Origin: an uncultured Clostridia bacterium
GTDB lineage: Bacteria > Bacillota > Dehalobacteriia > UBA4068
Reading direction: 5' to 3'
DNA length: 40,601 nt
Assembly (NCBI GenBank): GCA_944393575.1
Contig: CALYAP010000045.1
Coordinates: 1-40,601, forward strand
Shown: positions 34,615 through 40,601 of the stretch, in pieces
Layout of the letters: each line of letters begins with the position of its first letter
Position numbering within the stretch: the stretch's first letter is position 1
Translations under genes and position numbers: made by a program
Notes under the pieces: generated by a model
Seen by the model: the letters and a program-made list of their open reading frames with translations, nothing else
The model's database searches: none
What the model was told of the DNA's origin: nothing

Positions 34615-35970
34615 ATGGTTGTTATTATCCCAGAATCAATAACGGTTCATCTTGGCGCTCCTAGTGAGGACGCTCCGAACGTAACCGTGCCGTTTATCGA
34701 CTACATCAAAAATGTCGCCTCAGGAGAAATTTATCCTACTTGGCCGGAAGCTGCTATCAGAGCTAATATTTATGCACAGATAACTTTTGCCCTTAACCGT
34801 ATTTATAATGAATGGTATCCCAGCCAGGGATATGATTTTGATATTACTTCTGTTACCCAGTATGATCAGACGTATTCGCCAGACCGGGAAATTTTTGCTA
34901 ATATTTCTGCTATTGTCGATGAGATCTTTAATAGTTATGTGGTTTTGGAAGGGAGTGTTGCACCATATTTTACAGCTTATTGCAATGGTACTACTACAGT
35001 TTGCGCCGGTCTTTCGCAATGGGGTACGGTAGAGCTTGCCGAACAGGGATTGGGAGCCTTGGATATCCTGAAGTATTATTATGGCTCTAATATTGAATTG
35101 GTGGAAGATGCTCCCACCGGGGAGAATCTGCCATCTTTCCCTGGTTTTAATATTGAGATGGGCAGCATCAGTGAAGAAGTACATATTATCCAGCGGCAAT
35201 TGAATAGGATTAGGGAGAATTTCCCGGCTATCCCAGTCATTTCAGAAGAGGATGGTATTTTTGATGCTGAGACTGAGGCGGCAGTTATGGCTTTTCAAGA
35301 AATTTTCGATCTGCCTGTTACTGGTATAATAGATCGAGCAACTTGGTATTCTATTAAAAGGCGTTATGTCGCAGTTAAACGTTTATGCGAACTGATTAGC
35401 GAAGGCTTAACTATTTCTGAAGCACAAAGAATTTTCCCTGCTGTCTTGCAGGAGGGAGATACTAGTAGCGGAGTGCGGGCCTTGCAATATTTTTTAGCTT
35501 TTATTGCTTATTTCGATAATAATATTCCTCAAATATCGATTACCGGAACTTTTGATGCTAATACTGCTAATGCAGTAAGGCAATTTCAGAGTCAGCAAGG
35601 CCTCACTGTAGATGGGGTTGTCGACCGTGTTGATTGGCAGGAATTGTTGAATACCTATAATTCGATCTTGGCTGATTTGCCAAGCGAATACCAGGAGTAT
35701 GCCTCGCTCATTTACCCGGGATACTTTTTAACATCAGGAGAGGAATCACCAGATGTAATAACATTACAAAATGCTATCAACAGGATTGCTGCTACCGACA
35801 GCAGTGTGCCGACCTTAGAAGTAACTGGAATTTACGATGAAGCTACTGAGAATGCAGTAAGGACATTGCAGTGGCAGTCAGGGTTGCCAGTTAATGGTGC
35901 GGTGGGGCCGATTTTATGGCAAACAATTATGGACCGTAGTGTGGGAGAGTCATCCGCAGCGGGTGCTTAA
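34615..35970 (+). CDS. sleC: SleC-like spore cortex lytic enzyme, three PG-binding repeats
   Basis: This 451-residue protein begins with the stretch IPESITVHLGAP, then VPFIDYIKNVASGEIYPTWP. These are hallmarks, as I recall them, of the SpoIID/LytB-type lytic transglycosylase domain of clostridial SleC. Glu38 in ASGEIYP is the likely catalytic acid. YCNGTTTVCAGLSQWGT (122-138) and ILKYYYGSNI (151-160) complete that domain. Three peptidoglycan-binding_1 repeats follow at about 184-250, 281-347 and 376-440, where known SleC usually has one. There is no signal peptide and no pro-domain. The gene has its own AGGAGG site. It should degrade spore cortex at germination. How it stays inactive before then is unclear, since the pro-part is on another gene. 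Confidence 0.85.
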   Translation: MVVIIPESITVHLGAPSEDAPNVTVPFIDYIKNVASGEIYPTWPEAAIRANIYAQITFALNRIYNEWYPSQGYDFDITSVTQYDQTYSPDREIFANISAIVDEIFNSYVVLEGSVAPYFTAYCNGTTTVCAGLSQWGTVELAEQGLGALDILKYYYGSNIELVEDAPTGENLPSFPGFNIEMGSISEEVHIIQRQLNRIRENFPAIPVISEEDGIFDAETEAAVMAFQEIFDLPVTGIIDRATWYSIKRRYVAVKRLCELISEGLTISEAQRIFPAVLQEGDTSSGVRALQYFLAFIAYFDNNIPQISITGTFDANTANAVRQFQSQQGLTVDGVVDRVDWQELLNTYNSILADLPSEYQEYASLIYPGYFLTSGEESPDVITLQNAINRIAATDSSVPTLEVTGIYDEATENAVRTLQWQSGLPVNGAVGPILWQTIMDRSVGESSAAGA

Positions 35971-36028
35971 AATAATGTTATTTGAAAAATAATTTGTGTT
36001 AAGCTGAGAAAGCCTTATATGACAAAAC

Positions 36029-36070
36029 AAAAACCAGGCCAGCAATGATGCTTCAACCTGGTTTTATTTT
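36029..36070. terminator. Bidirectional terminator, sleC / dtxR-like
   Basis: A 9-bp stem (36030-36038 with 36057-36065) encloses an 18-base loop that itself has an AGCA/TGCT pairing. TTTTATTTTTT follows on the plus strand, and on the minus strand TTTTTGTTTTG follows. It ends the cortex-lysin unit and the convergent repressor gene. Confidence 0.82.
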
Positions 36071-36161
36071 TTATAATAGCGCTAGCAAGTATTTAATGTT
36101 GGATAGGTTTTATTAAATCATACTGTGATAGATGATAAATCATGATATATAGAATGGCTCG

Positions 36162-36545
36162 TTAATCATTGTTATTCCGGGGAGGATTGTTGACATGGTC
36201 TTTGATCGCTTGGAAGCTTTCAGCGCTAATTACATGTTCAATCCGGCAAGCATCCTCGGCCGCAATTTTGGGGTCGACTCCTAAAGTAATCAACCAATCC
36301 TGAAGAAGAGTGTGGCGTTCATAGATCATTTCCGCTATTTGGCGTCCTTTTTCTAGGAGAGTAATGTTGCCGCTATCATCGACAGCAATATAACCGTTTT
36401 CGCGCAGGTTCTTCATCGCGATACTGACACTAGGTTTAGAAAAGCCGAGTTCGGTAGCAATATCGATAGAGCGTACTGAGCCTTTTCTATTGCGCAGAAC
36501 AAGGATAGTCTCCAGATAGTTTTCGGCTGATTCATGAATCTGCAT
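36162..36545 (-). CDS. DtxR/MntR-family metal-dependent repressor
   Basis: This 127-residue repressor has an N-terminal winged helix (SAENYLETILVLRN, then VRSIDIATELGFSKPSVSIAMKNL as recognition region, residues 22-46) and the metal-binding dimerisation helices (YERHTLLQDWL and DACRIEHVIS). It lacks the C-terminal SH3-like domain, as in MntR. It lies divergent from feoA-feoA-feoB, with DtxR-box-like repeats between. It is therefore most likely the Fe(II)-responsive repressor of that operon, and perhaps of itself. Mn(II) sensing cannot be excluded. The ribosome site is AAAGGAGAG. Confidence 0.93.
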   Translation of the reverse strand: MQIHESAENYLETILVLRNRKGSVRSIDIATELGFSKPSVSIAMKNLRENGYIAVDDSGNITLLEKGRQIAEMIYERHTLLQDWLITLGVDPKIAAEDACRIEHVISAESFQAIKDHVNNPPRNNND

Positions 36546-36581
36546 TTTTTTGCTCTCCTTTTTGAAAATCTAGTTAGCAAA

Positions 36582-36609
36582 ATTATATCATAAAAAAGAA
36601 AAAAAACAA
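36582..36609 (-). promoter_or_regulatory. Probable promoter of the dtxR-like gene
   Basis: On the minus strand TTGTTT (36609-36604) and TATAAT (36587-36582) are 16 bases apart. A GCTAAC half-site lies at 36573-36578 on the minus strand, near the expected start, so weak autoregulation is possible. Confidence 0.5.
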
Positions 36610-36620
36610 GCTAAATCCTA

Positions 36621-36649
36621 TTGACAAATAAGTTAGGTTGTGCTAACCT
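36621..36649 (+). promoter_or_regulatory. feo promoter with DtxR-box-like operator
   Basis: TTGACA (36621-36626) is a perfect -35. At 17 bases spacing the -10 is TAACCT (36644-36649), which is weak. Overlapping the spacer and the -10 is TTAGGTTGTGCTAACCT (36633-36649). This matches the DtxR/IdeR box TTAGGTTAGSCTAACCTAA in both 7-base arms and differs only in the three central bases and the outer end. Repressor bound here would cover the -10. The position between the repressor gene and feoA supports the assignment. Confidence 0.78.
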
Positions 36650-36655
36650 GTTAAT

Positions 36656-36674
36656 GGTTATATGAGGCTAACTT
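36656..36674 (+). promoter_or_regulatory. Second, imperfect DtxR-like operator
   Basis: GGTTAT-ATGAGG-CTAACTT differs from the TTAG-N6-CTAA pattern by one base in the left arm. It is centred 25 bases after the first operator, just downstream of the expected transcription start. Tandem sites would strengthen repression. Confidence 0.5.
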
Positions 36675-36724
36675 GTGGCGTATTGTATTTAGTAGTGTTT
36701 GGAGTTGATCGGAGGATGATGGCT

Positions 36725-36934
36725 ATGCCTTTAACCATGGCGAGAACAGGTGATACTAATTCTATTAAAAAAGTTGGCGGCAAAGATGATGTTCGTAGAT
36801 TTTTAGAGTCTTTAGGATTTGTTGCTGGCTGCCCTGTTACTCTCATTTCCTCTAATCAGGGGAACCTTATCGTGGGTATTAAAGATTCACGTATTGCGAT
36901 AAGTAAAGAGATGGCAAATAAAATTATTATATAG
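36725..36934 (+). CDS. feoA: FeoA-family protein (first copy)
   Basis: This 69-residue SH3-like cytoplasmic protein accompanies FeoB in ferrous iron uptake. It opens PLTMARTGDTNSIKKVGGKDDVRRFLESLGF and has the core GNLIVGIKDSRIAISKEMANKI. I choose ATG 36725, nine bases after GGAGG. In-frame ATGs at 36716 and 36719 sit too close to that site, and ATG 36662 lies within the second operator. It ends 16 bases before the second feoA. Confidence 0.93.
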   Translation: MPLTMARTGDTNSIKKVGGKDDVRRFLESLGFVAGCPVTLISSNQGNLIVGIKDSRIAISKEMANKIII

Positions 36935-36950
36935 AAGGAGTATGCTGAGA

Positions 36951-37172
36951 ATGAAGACATTGAAAAATATTGCCTGTGGCAAAACAGTCAATGTGGTCAA
37001 GCTGCATGGTGATGGATCTGTGCGGCGAAGGATTATGGATATGGGTCTGACCAAGGGTACCGAGGTTTATGTCCGCAAGGTGGCACCTTTAGGTGATCCT
37101 ATCGAGATAAAGGTTCGCGGCTATGAATTGTCGATCAGGAAAGCTGACGCGGAAATGATCGAGGTTGAGTAA
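36951..37172 (+). CDS. feoA: FeoA-family protein (second copy)
   Basis: This 73-residue FeoA paralogue begins MKTLKNIACGKTVNVVKLHGDG and has RRRIMDMGLTKGTEVYVRKVAPLGDPIEIKVRGYELSIRK, the most typical FeoA core. ATG 36951 follows AAGGAG by ten bases; an in-frame ATG at 36942 is only one base away from it and is rejected. Two different FeoA proteins before FeoB are common in Clostridia, and they may bind the FeoB G-domain in different ways. Confidence 0.95.
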   Translation: MKTLKNIACGKTVNVVKLHGDGSVRRRIMDMGLTKGTEVYVRKVAPLGDPIEIKVRGYELSIRKADAEMIEVE

Positions 37173-37208
37173 ATCTAAGCATGTAATGAATTTGGCCCAA
37201 TAGTTAAA

Positions 37209-37233
37209 ATGAGCTAATAGCTCATAATTTTTT
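37209..37233 (+). terminator. Weak hairpin with T run between feoA and feoB
   Basis: ATGAGCT and AGCTCAT (37209-37215 with 37219-37225) form a 7-bp stem with a 3-base loop, followed by AATTTTTT. It could act as a partial terminator that lowers feoB relative to feoA. The stem is short and AT-rich, so termination is probably incomplete. Confidence 0.5.
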
Positions 37234-37240
37234 GGCAGTC

Positions 37241-37258
37241 AGTTAGCTATTGCTAACT
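37241..37258 (+). promoter_or_regulatory. Third DtxR-like operator, before feoB
   Basis: AGTTAGC-TATT-GCTAACT is a perfect 7-bp inverted repeat and fits TTAG-N6-CTAA exactly (37243-37256). It ends 22 bases before the feoB ATG. A TAGAAT at 37258-37263 could be a -10, but no -35 at normal spacing is seen (TTGGCA is 20 bases away). It suggests that feoB has its own regulated start or a roadblock site. Confidence 0.65.
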
Positions 37259-37280
37259 AGAATATTCGGGAGGAAAAGTT

Positions 37281-39419
37281 ATGACTGTGACAATAGCTTT
37301 AGCCGGTAACCCTAATAGTGGTAAAACAACGCTTTTTAACGCTTTAACCGGTGCTAACCAGCGTGTTGGCAACTGGCCTGGGGTGACGGTTGAGAAAAAA
37401 GAAGGACATGTAAAAAAACATAAAGATACTCTTGTTATTGACTTGCCGGGTATTTATTCTTTATCTCCTTATACTTTAGAGGAGGTTATCGCTAGAAATT
37501 ATTTGATTAACGAAAAACCGGACGTCATACTTAATATTGTCGATGGTAGTAACATCGAGAGAAACCTTTATTTAACCACTCAGCTATTGGAGATAGGTAT
37601 TCCGGTAGTTGTTGCCGTTAATATGATGGATATTGTTAAAAAGAATGGCGACAAAATTGATTTGGCTAAATTAGAAAAAGAATTGTCCTGTCCGGTGGTT
37701 CCGATTTCTGCACTCAAAGGTACTGGTGTGGATACCTTGGCGAAAACAGCAGTCTCTTTAGCTGGTCAAAAACCACCGGTTCCCCAGCATAAGTTCTCTG
37801 CTGATGTAGAGCAAGCTTTATCGGAGATAGAAAAGCTTTTGCCGACAGAGATAGCACCAGAGCAACGTCGGTTTTATGCTATTAAATTCTTTGAGCGTGA
37901 TGAGAAGGTTCTCGCTCAGTTTAAGCCAGCGGCGGCCGTAGAAGATATTATTAAAAAACTTGAAGAAAAGATGGATGATGATGCGGAAAGCATTATTACC
38001 AATGAGCGTTATAACTATATTTCTTCAATAATCAAGTCTTTCTATTCCCGCCACTCCAGTGGACTGACTCTTTCCGATAAAATCGACCGCATTGTCACCA
38101 ATAGATGGGCGGCATTGCCGATCTTTGTCGCCATTATGGCCATTGTCTATTATGTCTCTGTTACCACAGTTGGCACTTGGGTTACTGACTGGACCAATGA
38201 TGTTTTGTTCGGCGAGATAGTTCCGGGTGCTGTCAGTAGCGTTCTGGAGGCAGCATCAGCTCCGGCGTGGCTTAGCGGTTTGATCCTTGATGGTATCGTG
38301 GCCGGTGTCGGCGCAGTGCTCGGCTTTGTGCCGCAGATTTTGGTGCTGTTTATTTTCCTCGGTTTCTTAGAAGGCTGCGGTTATATGGCCAGGGTAGCTT
38401 TTATTATGGACCGTATCTTCAGACGGTTCGGGCTTTCTGGTAAATCCTTTATCCCGATGTTGGTTGCTACTGGCTGCGGTATTCCGGGGGTTATGGCGTC
38501 CCGTACTATTGAGAGTGAGCGCGACCGCAGAATGACGGTAATGACCACCACCTTTATGCCTTGTGGAGCTAAATTGCCAATCATCGCGATGATCTCCGGT
38601 GCCCTCTTTGACAATGCTTGGTGGGTTGCTGTCAGCGCTTACTTCATCGGTATTGCCGCTGTTATCGTCTCTGGTATCATTCTCAAGAAGACCAAACGCT
38701 TTGCTGGCGATCCGGCACCATTCGTTATGGAACTCCCTGCATATCATTTGCCGCCAGTCGGCCATGTTCTGCGCAGCATGTGGGAACGTGGTTGGTCCTT
38801 TATCAAACGTGCCGGAACGATTATTCTTCTCGCAACTATCGTAATTTGGTTCTTGCAGTCTTTCGGTGTCGAAGGCGGCGTCTTCACTATGGTTGGCGAT
38901 TTGAACAATAGCTTGCTGGCTGTTATCGGTACTGCACTGGCTTGGATTTTTATCCCGCTAGGCTTTGGTACCTGGCAGGCTACTGTGGCCACTTTCACGG
39001 GTCTGGTTGCCAAAGAAACTGTTGTTGCTACATTAGGTGTTCTGTATGGCTTTGCAGCAGTGGCAGAGGATGGTGCAGAGTTCTGGGGGCTGTTTGCGGC
39101 GGACTTCACCGGTTTGGCAGCGTACTCCTTCTTGATCTTCAACCTGCTGTGCGCTCCATGCTTTGCCGCTATCGGCGCTATCCGCAGAGAGATGAACAAT
39201 CCTCGTTGGACCTGGTTCGCCATCGGATATCAGACGGTCTTTGCTTATGTGATCGCACTATGCGTTTACCAATGGGGTTCACTCTTTACCACTGGTGTGT
39301 TCACCATCGGCACTGCAGTAGCCTTTATCCTTACTGCACTCATCATTTATCTGCTCTTTAGACCTAGCTATGAAAAACGAATGCTGAAGAGCAATGCTAA
39401 AGCCCAGTCGGTTGCTTAA
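37281..39419 (+). CDS. feoB: Ferrous iron transporter FeoB
   Basis: FeoB (712 residues) imports Fe(II). The N-terminal G-protein domain has G1 GNPNSGKT (9-16), G3 DLPG (54-57) and G4 NMMD (114-117), then SALKGTG as G5. A helical GDI region follows to about 265. The membrane part has about eight to ten helices and both Gate motifs: GCGYMAR...FGLSGKSFIPML with GCGIPGVMASRTIES, and the later LLCAPCFAAIGAIRRE. The length is typical of clostridial FeoB. Ribosome site GGGAGGA. It lies in a DtxR-type regulon by its operators. Confidence 0.98.
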   Translation: MTVTIALAGNPNSGKTTLFNALTGANQRVGNWPGVTVEKKEGHVKKHKDTLVIDLPGIYSLSPYTLEEVIARNYLINEKPDVILNIVDGSNIERNLYLTTQLLEIGIPVVVAVNMMDIVKKNGDKIDLAKLEKELSCPVVPISALKGTGVDTLAKTAVSLAGQKPPVPQHKFSADVEQALSEIEKLLPTEIAPEQRRFYAIKFFERDEKVLAQFKPAAAVEDIIKKLEEKMDDDAESIITNERYNYISSIIKSFYSRHSSGLTLSDKIDRIVTNRWAALPIFVAIMAIVYYVSVTTVGTWVTDWTNDVLFGEIVPGAVSSVLEAASAPAWLSGLILDGIVAGVGAVLGFVPQILVLFIFLGFLEGCGYMARVAFIMDRIFRRFGLSGKSFIPMLVATGCGIPGVMASRTIESERDRRMTVMTTTFMPCGAKLPIIAMISGALFDNAWWVAVSAYFIGIAAVIVSGIILKKTKRFAGDPAPFVMELPAYHLPPVGHVLRSMWERGWSFIKRAGTIILLATIVIWFLQSFGVEGGVFTMVGDLNNSLLAVIGTALAWIFIPLGFGTWQATVATFTGLVAKETVVATLGVLYGFAAVAEDGAEFWGLFAADFTGLAAYSFLIFNLLCAPCFAAIGAIRREMNNPRWTWFAIGYQTVFAYVIALCVYQWGSLFTTGVFTIGTAVAFILTALIIYLLFRPSYEKRMLKSNAKAQSVA

Positions 39420-39441
39420 CTGATTTGGAGGTGGGAATGCT

Positions 39442-39633
39442 ATGCTGGCCTTTTTAAGTGAAAATTGGGCAACTATTTTGATCTGCTTGGCCCTGGCAGC
39501 CATTATCTTTCTGGCTATCCGTAAAATTGTTCGTGATAGACGGAAGGGAAGTAGTTGCAGCTGTGGTTGCGAAGGATGCCCCAATTCAGCGTACTGCCAC
39601 CCAGCAGCTCATAAGGGGAAACAAAACGATTAA
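39442..39633 (+). CDS. FeoB-associated Cys-rich membrane protein
   Basis: This 63-residue protein has one membrane helix (about residues 9-26), a basic stop-transfer segment (RKIVRDRRKG), and a tail with five Cys (CSCGCEGCPNSAYC) plus His. It matches the small FeoB-associated Cys-rich family (PF12669) that lies after feoB in Clostridia and may fill the place of FeoC. Iron handling at the membrane is inferred. It begins 22 bases after feoB with GGAGGTGGG. Confidence 0.92.
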   Translation: MLAFLSENWATILICLALAAIIFLAIRKIVRDRRKGSSCSCGCEGCPNSAYCHPAAHKGKQND

Positions 39634-39684
39634 CCGTTAATAATGTTTATGATTGGCATATAAATATGCTCCTTTGATTTCTCT

Positions 39685-39718
39685 AGAAACACGCTTGTCG
39701 CTAGATAGGCGTGTTTCT
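39685..39718 (+). terminator. Hairpin after the feo operon
   Basis: AGAAACACGC (39685-39694) pairs perfectly with 39709-39718 over 10 bp around a 14-base loop. Only a poor T tract follows (GCTTATCG), so termination may be weak. Its position 52 bases after the last feo gene makes it the likely operon end. Confidence 0.55.
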
Positions 39719-39813
39719 GCTTATCGAAAAAGTCTCCGGTAGAGGGAACAAATAAGCCTTTTATCCGTCTAATAAAATGGTAAAAAGAAATACACAAGAA
39801 AGGGGACTGTAAA

Positions 39814-40601
39814 ATGAAGCGTTATTGGGCCATGGTGTTATTGATATTGGCAATGGTGTTTGCTTTAACTGCCTGTAACGATATACCAGCGCAAAATGGG
39901 GAGGGCGATCCTACCGGTGGCGAGGATGATACTGCTGGAGCTATTTATTATGGAAAAATCGTTGCCTTAGACGGCGATACGATGATGTTGGTAGCTACCG
40001 GTGAATCAGCTAATTCTGCTGATGTTTGCCGTAATTCTTTAAGCGGATTGACCATCACTGATAATGACGGCAATGCTATGGAAACAACGGAGTTATCGCC
40101 AGGCATGTTGGTGGAAGTCGCCTTTAGCGGGCAGATTATGGAGACCTATCCTGCGCAGCTAGATAACCCTACCACAGTAAAAGTTGTTGGACAGGAGGCT
40201 GATCTGGTTGGTTTTTATTTAGGGGTGTTAAATGATCTTTATGAAGTAGACCCTGGCCTCAATAGCGATATCAGTATCTTAGGATTTGATTTATCTGAGG
40301 TGGAAAATTTAAGTGCTGCTGAAAAATCTGCCTTGGTATGGCTAATGGGTGAAGAAAAAGGGCTGGAAACTGTTACCGGTACTTTTGACGAATTAGCTGA
40401 GAATGGATATATTGATAAAGAGAATCTCTATTTTGCCAATGGTATTTTGTTGAGTATTGATACTGGCGATATCAGCGAGAATAGTTTTAAGTTTGATGCA
40501 GAAAAATGGCGGGGAGGCTTAGGCGCTTATTTCTTCACTGATTGCACTGCCACCAATAATAATGGAACCTGGAGCTATAGTGTTGGTGCTGAAGCCATTT
40601 C
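39814..40601 (+). CDS. Lipoprotein of unknown function (runs off window end)
   Basis: A gene begins at ATG 39814 after AAAGGGG (about eight bases away) and stays open for 262 codons to the window edge. A lipoprotein signal is clear: MKRYWAMVLLILAMVFALTAC with lipobox LTAC, Cys21. A Gly/Asp-rich spacer follows. Residues about 43-125 read as a small beta domain (YYGKIVALDGDTMMLVA...LSPGMLVEVAFSGQIMETYPAQ), similar to the DUF3221-type OB-like domains of clostridial lipoproteins. The rest is not recognised. It is separated from feo by a hairpin and is probably not part of that operon. Confidence 0.85.
   Translation, partial: MKRYWAMVLLILAMVFALTACNDIPAQNGEGDPTGGEDDTAGAIYYGKIVALDGDTMMLVATGESANSADVCRNSLSGLTITDNDGNAMETTELSPGMLVEVAFSGQIMETYPAQLDNPTTVKVVGQEADLVGFYLGVLNDLYEVDPGLNSDISILGFDLSEVENLSAAEKSALVWLMGEEKGLETVTGTFDELAENGYIDKENLYFANGILLSIDTGDISENSFKFDAEKWRGGLGAYFFTDCTATNNNGTWSYSVGAEAI

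Noticed and set aside
34720-35199. 159-codon minus-strand frame opposite the SleC-like gene
   Set aside because: The plus-strand product has clear domains. The antisense frame has none and no ribosome site.
38367-39223. Several frames in both directions inside feoB
   Set aside because: All overlap the intact transmembrane part of FeoB, which has its Gate motifs in one unbroken frame.
1-40601. CRISPR arrays, insertion sequences, prophage genes
   Set aside because: No regularly spaced repeats, transposase, integrase or phage structural genes were seen on either strand.

Overview
The window looks like chromosome from an endospore-forming Clostridia-type Firmicute. Sporulation genes support this: spoIIAA-spoIIAB-sigF, spoIVB-spo0A, and a SleC-like cortex lysin. 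Further support comes from an SLH-domain surface protein, a DUF6472-type small protein, tandem FeoA with a clostridial FeoB and Cys-rich partner, a TrpRS with an iron-sulfur-type Cys4 motif, strong Shine-Dalgarno sites and T-rich terminators. The base composition is moderately AT-rich and looks even throughout. I see no phage, insertion sequence or CRISPR array. Assignments are by eye from motifs; no database search was run. The genus cannot be named from this.

Layout. 1-180: tRNA-Glu(CTC) with promoter and terminator, then a perfect 12-bp tandem repeat that could be a relic of a tRNA integration site. 278-3797 (minus): a Fec/Btu-type ABC importer (binding lipoprotein, permease, ATPase) translationally coupled and ending in an FmdE-family metal protein. 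4071-6615 (plus): an AbrB-like small protein, a DUF6472 protein, an SLH/GH25 cell-wall hydrolase and a 48-residue membrane peptide. 7004-10004 (minus): one operon of M50 protease, trpS, scpA and scpB.

10164-14226: a sporulation control island. spoIIAA-spoIIAB-sigF (minus, with a sigma-H-like promoter) lies head to head with spoIVB and spo0A (plus; spo0A also has a sigma-H-like promoter). It therefore groups the master regulator (Spo0A), the first forespore sigma factor with its switch proteins, and the signalling protease SpoIVB. 14339-17252 (minus): a MATE exporter and an APC permease. 17512-28172 (plus): uvrB, an MFS exporter, uvrA and uvrC, preceded by a consensus-like promoter with a LexA-like box, then rapZ-whiA (no yvcK between them) and a secreted nuclease lipoprotein.

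28248-32569 (minus): S1-domain protein, Ppx/GppA phosphatase, pyrK-pyrD and a type Ic aminotransferase. purA follows at 32733-34004 (minus). 34184-35970 (plus): a two-gene version of the spore cortex lysin SleC, with the N-terminal pro-domain and the catalytic part encoded separately behind a sigma-E-like promoter. 36162-39633: a DtxR-family repressor divergent from feoA-feoA-feoB and a FeoB-associated Cys-rich protein; three TTAG-N6-CTAA inverted repeats (one imperfect) lie in front of the transport genes and form a self-contained ferrous-iron uptake and control module. The window ends inside a lipoprotein gene that starts at 39814.

The most notable points are the split SleC, the DtxR operator set, a spoIVB reading frame whose only good ribosome site points at an ATT codon, the FmdE/ABC importer cluster, and an MFS pump inside the uvr operon.
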